From Corynebacterium sp. HMSC036D02 (GTDB taxonomy: Bacteria > Actinomycetota > Actinomycetes > Mycobacteriales > Mycobacteriaceae), in contig NZ_KV827693.1 of assembly GCF_001836165.1 (NCBI RefSeq), forward strand, positions 1-64,000: a stretch of DNA of 64,000 bases. Reading direction: 5' to 3'. Of the stretch, positions 41,935-51,330 are shown in pieces (within the stretch, counting starts at the first letter, position 1; every line of letters begins with the position of its first letter). The notes under the pieces are model-generated. The model saw nothing but the letters and a program-made list of their open reading frames with translations, was not told the origin of the DNA and made no database searches. Position numbers and translations under genes: made by a program.

Positions 41935-43860
41935 TTAGTCCGTGAAGACCTGAATCTGCTCAGTCTCCGGGTCGTAGACAATGGATCCGCCCTGGAACTG
42001 CACGCGGACTTCCTTGCCTAGGCCGGTGGGGACTTCGTCGGACGTCGGCAAGCCGAGCGTTGCCGAGTTGTTGCCAGATGCCCATTCCTTGGCGATGCGT
42101 CCCACCAGAGCGTGCGTACCGGTGTCCTCGGAACTGAGCACGACGCCGTTTTGGAAGAGCTGGTAGATGATGCCGGCCGACTCATCCGGGCCGCCAACAG
42201 CCAGACCCAGCGCTGGTCCAAAGGCGTTAAGGACTGCCGTCCACGTTTCCTTCAAACCCTCGTTCTTGCTCAGGGACAACACCTTGGTTACGATGCCCGG
42301 GATCTGCTCCACCGGCAGGCCATTAATCGTCTTATCCATGTCAACCTGCTGGTCGGAGCGAGAGTACAGGATGGTGAAGAGGGTGCCAGCCAGGCCGACT
42401 AGTGCGGTGATGGTGCTCATCGGGATTTCAGTATCGCCCAGCGAGGACGTTGCCTCCTGTGCCGGAGTGGAAGGTGCGTTTCCGGTCGGCGCGGAGCCAG
42501 AGGAGTCTGGGGTAGAGGTATTGCCGCTGCCCCAGTTCGTGGAGGTCGAACCAGACGCACCCGACTTGATGGCGCGGTACTTCTTGTGCGCCGCTTCGCG
42601 GATCTTCGGCCACTGGGCGATGGTGTAACGCCCCGGGCAGGCAGTGAAGTGAACGTCGCTGTGCCCGAAGAGGCCATAAACCGGGGCAGAGGCACCAGCA
42701 GGGTAGCGCGAGCCATTGAAGCCCTCCGAGCGGAGTGAAACGCGGGAGGACGGATCGACGCCGGAAATCGCGCCCTTCCAGCCGGCGAGGTCGGTGACAG
42801 ATTCCAAGAGGGCTTCCGTCGGCTGCGCAGTCTCGTAGTTGCCGATCATGGAGATACCCCACGTGTTCTTGTTAAAACCGCCGATGTGCGCACCCTGCAC
42901 AGCTTTAGCGAGCCCGCCGTAGCGGCCCTCGTAGATGGTGCCGTACTTATCCACCAGCGCGTTGTATCCGATATCGCACCAACCTAAATTCTGGGCGTGG
43001 TACTGGTAAGCAGCGCGCACCTGCGCGGCTGCTTGCGCGCGGGTGTAGTTATTGGAACCCGCGGTGTGGTGCAGCGCGATGGCCTTCACACCGTCGTCGT
43101 AGTCGGCGCCCTTGCAGCGGATATTCTCATTCGCGCCCCAGCCGGCGCGCGAAACCACGCGCGGCATGCCATCGGTCTCAGCGGTTGGCTCAATGCCCTC
43201 GCCCTCCTGGGCGTTGCCGTCCATGAAGACAGCCTCGAGGCCTTCGACGTCGCTGTTGGCCGGAAGCTCTTCGGTCTCGGCAACGGGGGCGATGTCGCCG
43301 ACGTTGAAGGGGGCGTCGTCAAGCGCGGCGTCCTCAACGGGGGACTCGGTGAGTTTCTCATCCAAGTTCGACCCGGTCACCAGGTCCACGTTGTTGATGG
43401 AGACCTGCACGTCGTTGGTATCGCCCACGAAGATGAGCTCGGTGCCGTTCGTGGCGTTCGGGTCATCGTTGTTGTAGGACATCGCGTCCATGTCGTACCA
43501 CTCGGACCAGGACCCGTCTGGCTGCTTCGCGCGGACGAAGGCCGCGACATCGCGCGAACCCTTCCACGTGACGGCGAAGGAGGAGAAGGTCTCATCGCGG
43601 TGGAATTGCTTGACGGCGCGGGGACCTTCGCCCTCGCCCTGGGCGGCGATGGCCGGGTCATCCACCACGACCGTTTCGCCGGACCCGAAGGATTCGGAGG
43701 CTGAGCTCACTTCGATGGGGCCGCTGCCCGCTTCCTGGGTGTGGATAAGGGTTTGGCCGCCCACGGCTGCGGCAGCAACTACAGCGATCGAGGTGACCGT
43801 AGCGATAACCGGCGTGGACCACATCGATTTCGCGGGAACAAGACGACGTTTGAGGTGCAC
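41935..43860 (-). CDS. Secreted N-acetylmuramoyl-L-alanine amidase (PGRP/Amidase_2) with LGFP-like tail
   Basis: 641 aa. Signal/anchor 'TPVIATVTSIAVVAAAAVGG' (about 16-35), a beta-rich domain (about 60-200), then the zinc amidase domain: 'VVSRAGWGANENIRCKGADY', zinc His in 'AIALHHTAGSNNYTRAQAAA', 'EGRYGGLAKAVQGAHIGGFN', and 'GHSDVHFTACPGR' with second His and Cys. After a Ser/Thr/Pro linker a C-terminal region contains a hydrophobic helix and LGFP-like stretch ('SATLGLPTSDEVPTGLGKEV'). Counterpart of mycobacterial Rv3811 next to glf. GTG start with GGGAG 5 nt upstream. Confidence 0.92.
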   Translation of the reverse strand: MHLKRRLVPAKSMWSTPVIATVTSIAVVAAAAVGGQTLIHTQEAGSGPIEVSSASESFGSGETVVVDDPAIAAQGEGEGPRAVKQFHRDETFSSFAVTWKGSRDVAAFVRAKQPDGSWSEWYDMDAMSYNNDDPNATNGTELIFVGDTNDVQVSINNVDLVTGSNLDEKLTESPVEDAALDDAPFNVGDIAPVAETEELPANSDVEGLEAVFMDGNAQEGEGIEPTAETDGMPRVVSRAGWGANENIRCKGADYDDGVKAIALHHTAGSNNYTRAQAAAQVRAAYQYHAQNLGWCDIGYNALVDKYGTIYEGRYGGLAKAVQGAHIGGFNKNTWGISMIGNYETAQPTEALLESVTDLAGWKGAISGVDPSSRVSLRSEGFNGSRYPAGASAPVYGLFGHSDVHFTACPGRYTIAQWPKIREAAHKKYRAIKSGASGSTSTNWGSGNTSTPDSSGSAPTGNAPSTPAQEATSSLGDTEIPMSTITALVGLAGTLFTILYSRSDQQVDMDKTINGLPVEQIPGIVTKVLSLSKNEGLKETWTAVLNAFGPALGLAVGGPDESAGIIYQLFQNGVVLSSEDTGTHALVGRIAKEWASGNNSATLGLPTSDEVPTGLGKEVRVQFQGGSIVYDPETEQIQVFTD

Positions 43861-43919
43861 TGTTACTCCCTAGGATGGTGTGCGCCACGAGGTTAAGAGG
43901 AGCGCAAAAAGTTAACTAA

Positions 43920-45227
<1,308 letters not shown>

Positions 45228-45290
45228 CCCGCCGCGTGCGGCCTGTACGGGTTAATCCCCGTGGCGCGCTATGCTGAGACACCTCGATGG

Positions 45291-45300
45291 AAGGAGGTGA
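45291..45300 (+). promoter_or_regulatory. Perfect Shine-Dalgarno AAGGAGGTGA
   Basis: Complements ten bases of the 16S rRNA 3' end without mismatch, 4 nt before ATG 45305. The strongest ribosome binding site seen in the window and the reason for calling the small ORF that follows. Confidence 0.7.
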
Positions 45301-45304
45301 CGGC

Positions 45305-45541
45305 ATGGCTCAGCGCAAGAAGAAGCGCGCAGACCGCAGCATGTGGAAGATGTCCCCGGAGCGGCTCGAGGAACACCTTAAGCTGCGCAGTCGCGCAACG
45401 CGCATTCCCGATAAGAAGAAGGAACAATCCAGGAAGGCCTGCCGGAACACCCGGCGGGCCTTTGGCCTTTCTTTGGGAGGTTTCGCCAGCGCACGGGGCC
45501 GGGATGCCGCACATAAAACTTGTCGGGCGCTCAACGATTGA
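45305..45541 (+). CDS. Small, very basic protein (up to 78 aa)
   Basis: Starts MAQRKKKRADRSMWKMSPER; the first ~55 residues are Lys/Arg-rich and look genuine, preceded by a perfect Shine-Dalgarno. The 3' third runs through a GC-rich hairpin with a T-rich tail (45434-45470) and reads like non-coding sequence, so either the coding end is eroded or the hairpin is an attenuator inside a leader-like gene. No family recognised. Lies between glf and the phosphatase-like gene. Confidence 0.5.
   Translation: MAQRKKKRADRSMWKMSPERLEEHLKLRSRATRIPDKKKEQSRKACRNTRRAFGLSLGGFASARGRDAAHKTCRALND
45434..45472 (+). terminator. Terminator-like hairpin inside the small basic ORF
   Basis: 12-bp stem AAGGCCTGCCGG/CCGGCGGGCCTT with one G-T pair and a 5-nt loop, then TGGCCTTTCTTT. 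Ends glf transcription or attenuates reading into the gene at 45592. Confidence 0.7.
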
Positions 45542-45591
45542 TTAAAGTTAACAGCAGGTTAACAATAGGCGAACAGAAAGTGAGTTTAGAG

Positions 45592-46200
45592 ATGACTTCC
45601 CCTAACGCCCGCCGTTTCGATACGTTGCGCCACGACTTGCACGCAGATTATGGCCACGAATACACCGCGCAGGAGATTGATTCCTTTCTCGACGCCACCA
45701 TTGAGCGTCACGAAGCTGGTGCGACTTTAGAAGAGTTCATTCCTGTGATGGTGGAGCGCGAGGTGCGCGAGCACTTCGGTACGCACCGCATCCACGTGCG
45801 TTTCGCCGCGGGAACCGACCACGCGCTGGCGCAGGCTGCCGTGGCGCTGACGAAGAAGTACGCCGGCGAGGCCCTGCTCGTCGATGCCGCCGTAGCCCAC
45901 CCTGAAAACGACCCCGACTCCCACATGGCCCACGTGCTTCAAGAGCGCGGCATGGCGGAGCACCCGGACCGCTACGTCGAGGATCTGCGTCTGGTGACCA
46001 TCCCGGATTACATCGTGTACTTGGGCCGCGAGATCCCGCGCGACGAGGCCGGCAAAGACATCAAGATCTGGGACATCGCCACGGCAGAAACCGTGGAGGA
46101 GACCCGCGAGCTGGCCGATGACCTCGGCGCCCGCGTGCTCTACATGCTCAACCGCCTGGGCATCGATCCCATCTCGGAGGATGCCGCTGTCACGGCCTAA
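45592..46200 (+). CDS. LMW-phosphatase/arsenate-reductase-like protein with three-helix-bundle domain, active-site Cys missing
   Basis: 202 aa. Residues 1-65 form the three-helix bundle ('FDTLRHDLHADYGHEYTAQE') found in front of actinobacterial ArsC-type reductases; the rest follows the LMW-PTP fold, with the helix-strand order of ArsC. However the P-loop (usually C-x5-R) is replaced by 'HVRFAAGTDHALAQAAVALT', without Cys or Arg, so catalysis of the usual kind is not possible. The C-terminal 52 codons are repeated at 59673-59830. ATG 45592 chosen over GTG 45580; both lack a strong ribosome binding site. The stop codon abuts the IS110 fragment. Confidence 0.75.
   Translation: MTSPNARRFDTLRHDLHADYGHEYTAQEIDSFLDATIERHEAGATLEEFIPVMVEREVREHFGTHRIHVRFAAGTDHALAQAAVALTKKYAGEALLVDAAVAHPENDPDSHMAHVLQERGMAEHPDRYVEDLRLVTIPDYIVYLGREIPRDEAGKDIKIWDIATAETVEETRELADDLGARVLYMLNRLGIDPISEDAAVTA
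46043..46200 (+). repeat. Left copy of the island-flanking repeat (158 bp)
   Basis: End of the phosphatase-like gene; matched without gaps at 59673-59830 with about 15 differences, most of them silent. Confidence 0.85.
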
Positions 46201-46598
46201 ATCAGCTGGATAAAGACTTCCTCAACGCGGTCGACACTGCGCAGGGAATCTGGAAGGTTAAGACCGGCATGGGCGATGACGTAGGCGTCGCGTACATCGG
46301 TCTTGGAGTTGCCGACGTGGATGCGAGAGAGCTGTCGCATCGCAAGCCCTGGTAGATAGTGAATATCTGCCCCCATGTCTTGGGCGACTGCGACGGTTAA
46401 CCGGCCGATGTTGTTGGGCTGATCGACAATGACAAGGACCGAGGCGTTGTCGGCGAGGAATTGGCCGAAGAGCTTGCGTAGCGAGCCTTCATGCTGATTG
46501 ATGCGTTTGGACAGGACTTGCCTGCCTTGGGGATCGAGGACGCAGGCGTGGTGGAAGTATTTGCCGACGTCTACGCCAATGACGAAGTCATAGGCCAT
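46197..46598 (-). pseudogene. IS110 family transposase, N-terminal fragment
   Basis: 134 codons of what is normally about 400. The DEDD (RuvC-like) domain is there: 'DFVIGVDVGKYFHHACVLDP' with the first Asp, 'ASVLVIVDQPNNIGRLTVAV' and 'NSKTDVRDAYVIAHAG' with the DxxD pair. The C-terminal domain with the catalytic Ser is missing; the frame ends at the junction with the phosphatase-like gene, whose stop codon overlaps by 3 bp. Start ATG 46598 has AGGAGG 9 nt upstream. Not functional alone. Confidence 0.88.
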
Positions 46599-46925
46599 GG
46601 GTGTATGCCTCCTAGCGATGAATGAGAAGTTGGATTATTTATGCTTCATCGCTGGGGTTGGTCGGACATACTTGCACTGGCATCCACATTACTGTGAGAC
46701 CTCATACCACCTGGGCTGGGTCAGGTTCCTATTAGCAGTTTGAGTATGTCACTGTCTTCGGCGACATCACCCCCCGGATCATTTTCAGACAGGGACAGGA
46801 ATAAGCCATACCGAAGCCAGCGACTAGTTCCACTGTCCTTTCAGACGGAGGGACCGGAAATAAACATAACCAGCCCAATCGGGTGGACAGGCTATGAATC
46901 TTCGGTGTCCTGAGGTGGAACTGCT
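46599..46925 (-). ncRNA. IS110 left non-coding end with probable bridge RNA
   Basis: IS110 elements encode a structured bridge RNA in the non-coding end before the transposase. Here 46599-46925 lacks a gene but shows an imperfect direct repeat (units beginning TTTCAGAC at 46783 and 46839, both continuing GGGAC.GGAA.TAA), an 8-bp enclosing pair AGTTCCAC (46826-46833)/GTGGAACT (46915-46922), and CTGTCC/GGACAG inside it. Two similar loop units fit the two-loop plan of bridge RNAs. Exact ends cannot be fixed. Confidence 0.55.
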
Positions 46926-46983
46926 AACAACGTAATGGGGGGAGCGGGGGCAAAGTCAATAGTTCGAGTCTGGCATAAGTTGA

Positions 46984-47002
46984 TAAGGATTGCCTAACCT
47001 AA
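46984..47002. promoter_or_regulatory. DtxR (iron repressor) box
   Basis: TAAGGATTGCCTAACCTAA matches the DtxR consensus TWAGGTTAGSCTAACCTWA at 17 of 19 positions. It lies 57 bp before the first ATG of the island operon, so the operon should be shut off when iron is sufficient. Confidence 0.85.
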
Positions 47003-47058
47003 TACTGTTTCAAGTTATGTTCCGATCGGGAATCGGCAACGGAAGCGAGGCGGCGACG

Positions 47059-47730
47059 ATGAACAGAAAACGTGGATCGACCAGAGAACCCCTCTCCGGA
47101 GGGGGAGTCGGGGACGCGGGCCCGGACGGGACGGGCGACGGCGACGCGGTGGCGTCGCAGACGGACGACGGGCGGTTGGTACACGTCGCACCGGTCGCAG
47201 CGGGTGGCCGACCATCCACCCGCGATATGCTCGTCGCCGCCGCGATCGGCGTCGCGGGGTCTCTCGTCGTCGTGCCCCTGACCTACCTGCAGGTGTTCGC
47301 CGGCATCGCCCACGTTTATCTCGTCGCGGCGACGCTCGGGTTGTGGTTCCTGCAGTGCGTCGTTCCCCTCATCGTCGTCCGCAAGCCTGGCGCGAGCCTC
47401 ATTGCGTGCCTTGCCATGGGCGTCGTGTCCGCGGCGACCACCCCGTTCGGCGTCGCCGCGATCGGGGCGCTGATCATGGAAGGATTGCTCATCGAGCTTC
47501 CATTCATGGTCACCCTGTACCGGCGGTGGACGCGTACCCAGTTCGTGGCGTCGGCGATGTTGTTCTCCGCGCTGATGGGAACGATGGCCCCGCGCGCAGT
47601 TGGCGTCGACTCGCCGACCACGCCCATGACCCTGATCAGCTTCGCCGTAGCCTTGGCATCGAGCCTGGTGTTTTTGGTCCTGGGCTTTGCCGTCGCAAAG
47701 GGGCTTCGCAGCCGCGGGGTCACCCAGTGA
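47059..47730 (+). CDS. ECF transporter S component, YkoE-like
   Basis: 223 aa substrate-binding membrane subunit of an energy-coupling factor importer. After a Gly/Asp-rich N-terminus of about 50 residues come about six helices; 'LQCVVPLIVVRKPGASLIAC' and 'GALIMEGLLIELPFMVTLYR' resemble YkoE, the S component of a hydroxymethylpyrimidine-type ECF system. ATG 47059 (MNRKRGSTRE) follows AGCGAGG; ATG 47017 is an alternative. First gene after the DtxR box. Stop overlaps the next start (GTGA). With iron control, its ligand may be a metallophore or metal complex rather than a thiamine precursor (inference). Confidence 0.8.
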   Translation: MNRKRGSTREPLSGGGVGDAGPDGTGDGDAVASQTDDGRLVHVAPVAAGGRPSTRDMLVAAAIGVAGSLVVVPLTYLQVFAGIAHVYLVAATLGLWFLQCVVPLIVVRKPGASLIACLAMGVVSAATTPFGVAAIGALIMEGLLIELPFMVTLYRRWTRTQFVASAMLFSALMGTMAPRAVGVDSPTTPMTLISFAVALASSLVFLVLGFAVAKGLRSRGVTQ

Positions 47731-50084
47731 CCGGCGGAGCACCTGCGTGCGCCGGTGCGACACGTGGGACGGCCCCGGCCCGGTTACGGGTCAGTGGCGC
47801 TGGCGTGCGGCACGCCGATGGGCGATGGGCACCCGACATGGTGGATCTCTCCTTCGACTTCGGCACGATCAATGTCATCACGGGACCCGTGGGATGCGGA
47901 AAGACGAGCCTGGCCCACCTCATCGCTGGACTGATCCCCTCGCACATCCCCATCGACCATGCCGGATCCGTGCACATCGTTGATGTCGACGGCACCGAAT
48001 GCCCCGTGGACGGGGACCGAGTCACCTTCGTCGGGCAAGACCCGGCGACGCAGGTGCTCACGCTCCGAGTCGTCGATGACGTGGCCATGGCCCTCGAGTT
48101 TTCCCTCGTGGAAGCCGACATCGTCGCCAAGCGATCAGCCGCGGCCCTATCAGAGCTCGGGCTGTCAGAGCTCGCGGAGAAGGATCCGTGGGCTTTGTCG
48201 GGCGGGCAACGCCAGCGGATGGCCATCGCCGGTGCGGTGGCCAGGGCGCCGGAGGTCATGATCTTCGACGAGCCTGCGGCCCACGTCGACGAGGACGGTC
48301 GCCGGTCGCTGTTCGCCGCCATCCGTGATTTGCGGGCCCCGGGGCGCGTCATCCTGCTCATCGAGCACGACCTCCGCCCGTTCGACGGGTGGGTCGACAC
48401 GGTGACGATCCTCGATGCGGACGGGAGCGTCGCCGCCCACGGAGCGCCGGATGGCATCGCGGTGAAGGACATTGCGACGACGGCCGCGACCGCCGGAACG
48501 CCGGACGCCAGTACGCCGGGCACGGGGGCGCCGGACCGTCCCGGTCCGGACCGGCGGCGAAGGTCCCGGGGAGCCGGGAATGGCGCCGATCCGGAATCGG
48601 AGGCGGATGCCGTTCCGCTGCTGGCCTTGACCGGAGCCAACGTGGCCCGGGGCGGGGAGCGGATCCTGAACGGGGCCGATCTGACACTGGAACGGGGCGA
48701 GATTCATGCCCTAGTCGGTGCCAACGGAGCCGGTAAGTCCACCTTGCTGGCGGTGCTGTCGGGCCAGATGAAGGCGGGAGCGGACCTCCGGATTGACGGC
48801 GCGTCCGCCCGGCGCGTCCCCGACGCCTTCGCGTCGTTGGCGTTCCAGAACCCCGAGCACCAGTTCACCCGCGCGACCGTCGCCGCGGAAATCGACTCCG
48901 CGCTGGCCGGCACGGACCCGCACGGACCACTCGGCGCCGATGAGCTGCGGAAACTGCGGGAAGCCTTGTGCCCCCGGGCACTTGACCCCGTCTCGCCGTT
49001 CGTCCTGTCGGGCGGACAGAAAAGACGGTTGGGCATCTTCCTGGCGGTGGCGGCCAATCGCCGTTTGCTGCTTCTCGACGAGCCGTTGGCGCATCTGGAT
49101 TCGCCGAGCTCGCGCATCGTACTGGATGCCCTAGCGGAATACGCAGGGGCCGGCGGAACCGTTGTGTTCACGTGCCACGACCGCCGTGCTGCGCGAACGT
49201 GGGCGGATCGGGCGAGCATCGTCGCCGAAGGGAAGGTCGCCTGGTCCGGTCCCGCAGCCGACGTGCCGGCTTCCCCGGAGTCGTCCCGGCGGGATCGCGC
49301 ACTGCCCGCGGCCGGCGCACGGACGTCCTTGGACGAAAGCCCCTGGACCAGTGGATCCGCCGCTCGAAGGCGCGCGGGGTTGAACGCCATCACGATTGTC
49401 GCGGCGGTGATGCTCGTCCTCGTCGCCGGGCTGCTCTCCGGCGGAGACGCCGTTCTCGCTCTGACGGGGGTCGCGTTCCTCGCACTCGCTGCGATCGCGG
49501 AACGTGACGTTCGGGCGACGGCGGGGAAGGTCCTCCTCGTCTTGTTGATCGGGGTGTTCTTCGGCCTGCTCGGGTGGCGCTCCGAGTTCTACGGCAGTGG
49601 GGATCCGGCGGAGGCTGTCCGCCACGGCATCCATCACGGACTGCTACTGACGGCCGTGTTTGCGGGGACGGTCCTGGTCTCCGCGTGTATGCGCGTCGAG
49701 GAGCTTTTCGACGCCATGGTGCAACGCCTCCGGGTGCCCTACACATGGTGCACCATAGCGATTTCCGGGGTGAGCATCGCGGCGTTCCTGCGCAGCGAAA
49801 TCCCCCAGCTGACATGGGCGATTAGATTGCGCTCGATGCGACCGGGGCAGTCTTTCCGCTCCGGCTTCATTCGCGCGACGACGCCCGCGCGCATCGCCTT
49901 TCCCCTGTTCGTCAGCGCCGTGCGCTGCGCCGAAAAGCTGTCCCTGACCCTGGCGATGCGCAACTTCGGCCGCCATCCGCGGCGTACCTTCCGCACCGAT
50001 CACCCCTGGCGAGTGCGTGACGGTTTCGCGGCCGCAGCGTCCGCCGCGGCCTTCGTTGCCGCCCTGGTGTCCGCAGTGACTTGA
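47727..50084 (+). CDS. ECF transporter ATPase-ATPase-EcfT fusion protein
   Basis: 785 aa. First ATPase (about 10-230): Walker A 'GPVGCGKTS', 'LSGGQRQRMAIAGAVAR', Walker B 'VMIFDEPAAHVD'. A Pro/Gly/Arg-rich linker follows, then the second ATPase (about 295-510): 'GANGAGKSTLLAVL', 'LSGGQKRRLGIFLAVA', 'LLLLDEPLAHLD'. From about residue 550 comes a T component with five to six helices and the coupling region 'RSMRPGQSFRSGFIRATTPA' and 'LSLTLAMRNFG'. YkoD-like dual ATPases are known; fusion to the T subunit in one chain is unusual. GTG 47727 overlaps the S-component stop. Confidence 0.88.
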   Translation: MTGGAPACAGATRGTAPARLRVSGAGVRHADGRWAPDMVDLSFDFGTINVITGPVGCGKTSLAHLIAGLIPSHIPIDHAGSVHIVDVDGTECPVDGDRVTFVGQDPATQVLTLRVVDDVAMALEFSLVEADIVAKRSAAALSELGLSELAEKDPWALSGGQRQRMAIAGAVARAPEVMIFDEPAAHVDEDGRRSLFAAIRDLRAPGRVILLIEHDLRPFDGWVDTVTILDADGSVAAHGAPDGIAVKDIATTAATAGTPDASTPGTGAPDRPGPDRRRRSRGAGNGADPESEADAVPLLALTGANVARGGERILNGADLTLERGEIHALVGANGAGKSTLLAVLSGQMKAGADLRIDGASARRVPDAFASLAFQNPEHQFTRATVAAEIDSALAGTDPHGPLGADELRKLREALCPRALDPVSPFVLSGGQKRRLGIFLAVAANRRLLLLDEPLAHLDSPSSRIVLDALAEYAGAGGTVVFTCHDRRAARTWADRASIVAEGKVAWSGPAADVPASPESSRRDRALPAAGARTSLDESPWTSGSAARRRAGLNAITIVAAVMLVLVAGLLSGGDAVLALTGVAFLALAAIAERDVRATAGKVLLVLLIGVFFGLLGWRSEFYGSGDPAEAVRHGIHHGLLLTAVFAGTVLVSACMRVEELFDAMVQRLRVPYTWCTIAISGVSIAAFLRSEIPQLTWAIRLRSMRPGQSFRSGFIRATTPARIAFPLFVSAVRCAEKLSLTLAMRNFGRHPRRTFRTDHPWRVRDGFAAAASAAAFVAALVSAVT

Positions 50085-50250
50085 CGGGCACCCGGAACCG
50101 GCGGGCCCCGAGCCCGCGAGCGTTTCCGAGCCTGTACGGAGACGCGCCCCACCCAGTTGCTTCAACCCTTCAGACACATCCTCCGGGTCGCGCCATGCGG
50201 GCCCGGTCCGCCCGGCACCGGCATGGCGCCGACAACCGAAAGAGGTACCA

Positions 50251-51330
50251 GTGAACACGATCCGGACCATCAGCGACGTGCCTCGGGACAAGGCCGATGA
50301 GACGAAGAAGGGGATCACCTTCGTCGAGAGTCGGCGGGACGTCCTCGTCCCGTACGGCCGGGTCCATGCGGAGGCGGTGGCGGCTGCGACTCGGTTGGCC
50401 GAAGCCGGCATCGGCCCGTTCGAGGTGCATGCAGACTCACTCGCCCGTGCTTGCATCGACTCAGGCACCGGGTACATCGACGTCAACGATTCGATCGACG
50501 CCCGCCGCGCAATCATGGCCCTCGACGGGGATGCTCGGCGGGAGGGGGTTCCCGTGCTCACCGGGTTCGGCCTGTGCCCAGGCTTGTCGACGGCCCTGTT
50601 GATGCTCGGGGCCTGCGCTGCGGGGGCCGAAGAGGTCCGCGATGTGCGGGTCGATCTGCGAATTGGCGCCGACCAGGAATCCGGGGCCGCGTCGGTCGAG
50701 TCGATGTTCCGGACTATTCGCGGCGGATACCGCGCGATGCTCGGCGGCGCCATCGTCGAAGTGCGGCGCAACCTGGTGTCGTCGCAAAGCGGAATCGGCT
50801 ACGAATGCCCGGACATCGACGTCGTACGCGGGGTGTGCCCCTCGATCCTCGGATTTTCCTACCACGTCGCCTTCGATGCTCTCCCCGATGAGTCGGTGGA
50901 GAAGATCCGCACGTCGAGACTGTACGCGATGCCCGTCGTCTCCGGTCTGCTCGCCCGTCTCGGGGCGGCCGTGACGTCGCGGAAGGCGCGGGCGAACGGC
51001 ACTCCGCAACCCGCCGAGCTGGTCATCGCACTGTCCTCCGCCGGCGCGGGCGATGCGGGGTCGGCGGCCGAGACAACCGTCGTCCGGGCGACTGGCCCGG
51101 GTTCCTACAAAATGACCGCGGCCATTGCCGCCGCCACCGTTGCGTCGGTCGCGGGGAAGCCGGTCGCGCCGGGGTGCCGGGATCTCGTCAGCCACCCCCG
51201 GCTCCTCGAACCGGTCCTCGCCTTCGCCCGCGATGCAGGCATCCATATCGAAACGCCGCATGACAACCCGACCACGGGGCCACTGCCGGCAGCGGCCCAC
51301 TGCGACACCAAAGAAAAGGAGAAACGATGA
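50251..51330 (+). CDS. Saccharopine-dehydrogenase-like protein lacking a visible NAD(P) motif
   Basis: 359 aa. The middle resembles the saccharopine dehydrogenase-like oxidoreductases: 'GIGPFEVHADSLARACIDSG', 'TGYIDVNDSIDARRAIM', 'GVPVLTGFGLCPGLSTALLM' (the CPGLS turn). Normally a GxGxxG Rossmann start of about 70 residues comes first; here the N-terminus (MNTIRTISDVPRDKADETKK) has none, and 166 bp upstream are open but not Rossmann-like. It may be inactive, or use a divergent cofactor site. Related enzymes join amino acids reductively (opine metallophores), which would suit an iron-regulated operon. GTG 50251 has GAAAGAGG 5 nt upstream. Confidence 0.65.
   Translation: MNTIRTISDVPRDKADETKKGITFVESRRDVLVPYGRVHAEAVAAATRLAEAGIGPFEVHADSLARACIDSGTGYIDVNDSIDARRAIMALDGDARREGVPVLTGFGLCPGLSTALLMLGACAAGAEEVRDVRVDLRIGADQESGAASVESMFRTIRGGYRAMLGGAIVEVRRNLVSSQSGIGYECPDIDVVRGVCPSILGFSYHVAFDALPDESVEKIRTSRLYAMPVVSGLLARLGAAVTSRKARANGTPQPAELVIALSSAGAGDAGSAAETTVVRATGPGSYKMTAAIAAATVASVAGKPVAPGCRDLVSHPRLLEPVLAFARDAGIHIETPHDNPTTGPLPAAAHCDTKEKEKR

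Noticed and set aside
47343..47726. Extension of the ECF ATPase frame upstream of 47727
   Set aside because: Lies entirely over the S-component gene in another frame and reads as Arg-rich shadow; the GTG at 47727 overlaps the S stop as in the rest of the operon.
47059..50084. Calling the ECF system a thiamine-precursor importer (ykoEDC)
   Set aside because: The S component resembles YkoE, but the operon is DtxR-controlled, no thiamine gene or TPP riboswitch is nearby, and the partners point to a metal-related molecule; the substrate is left open.
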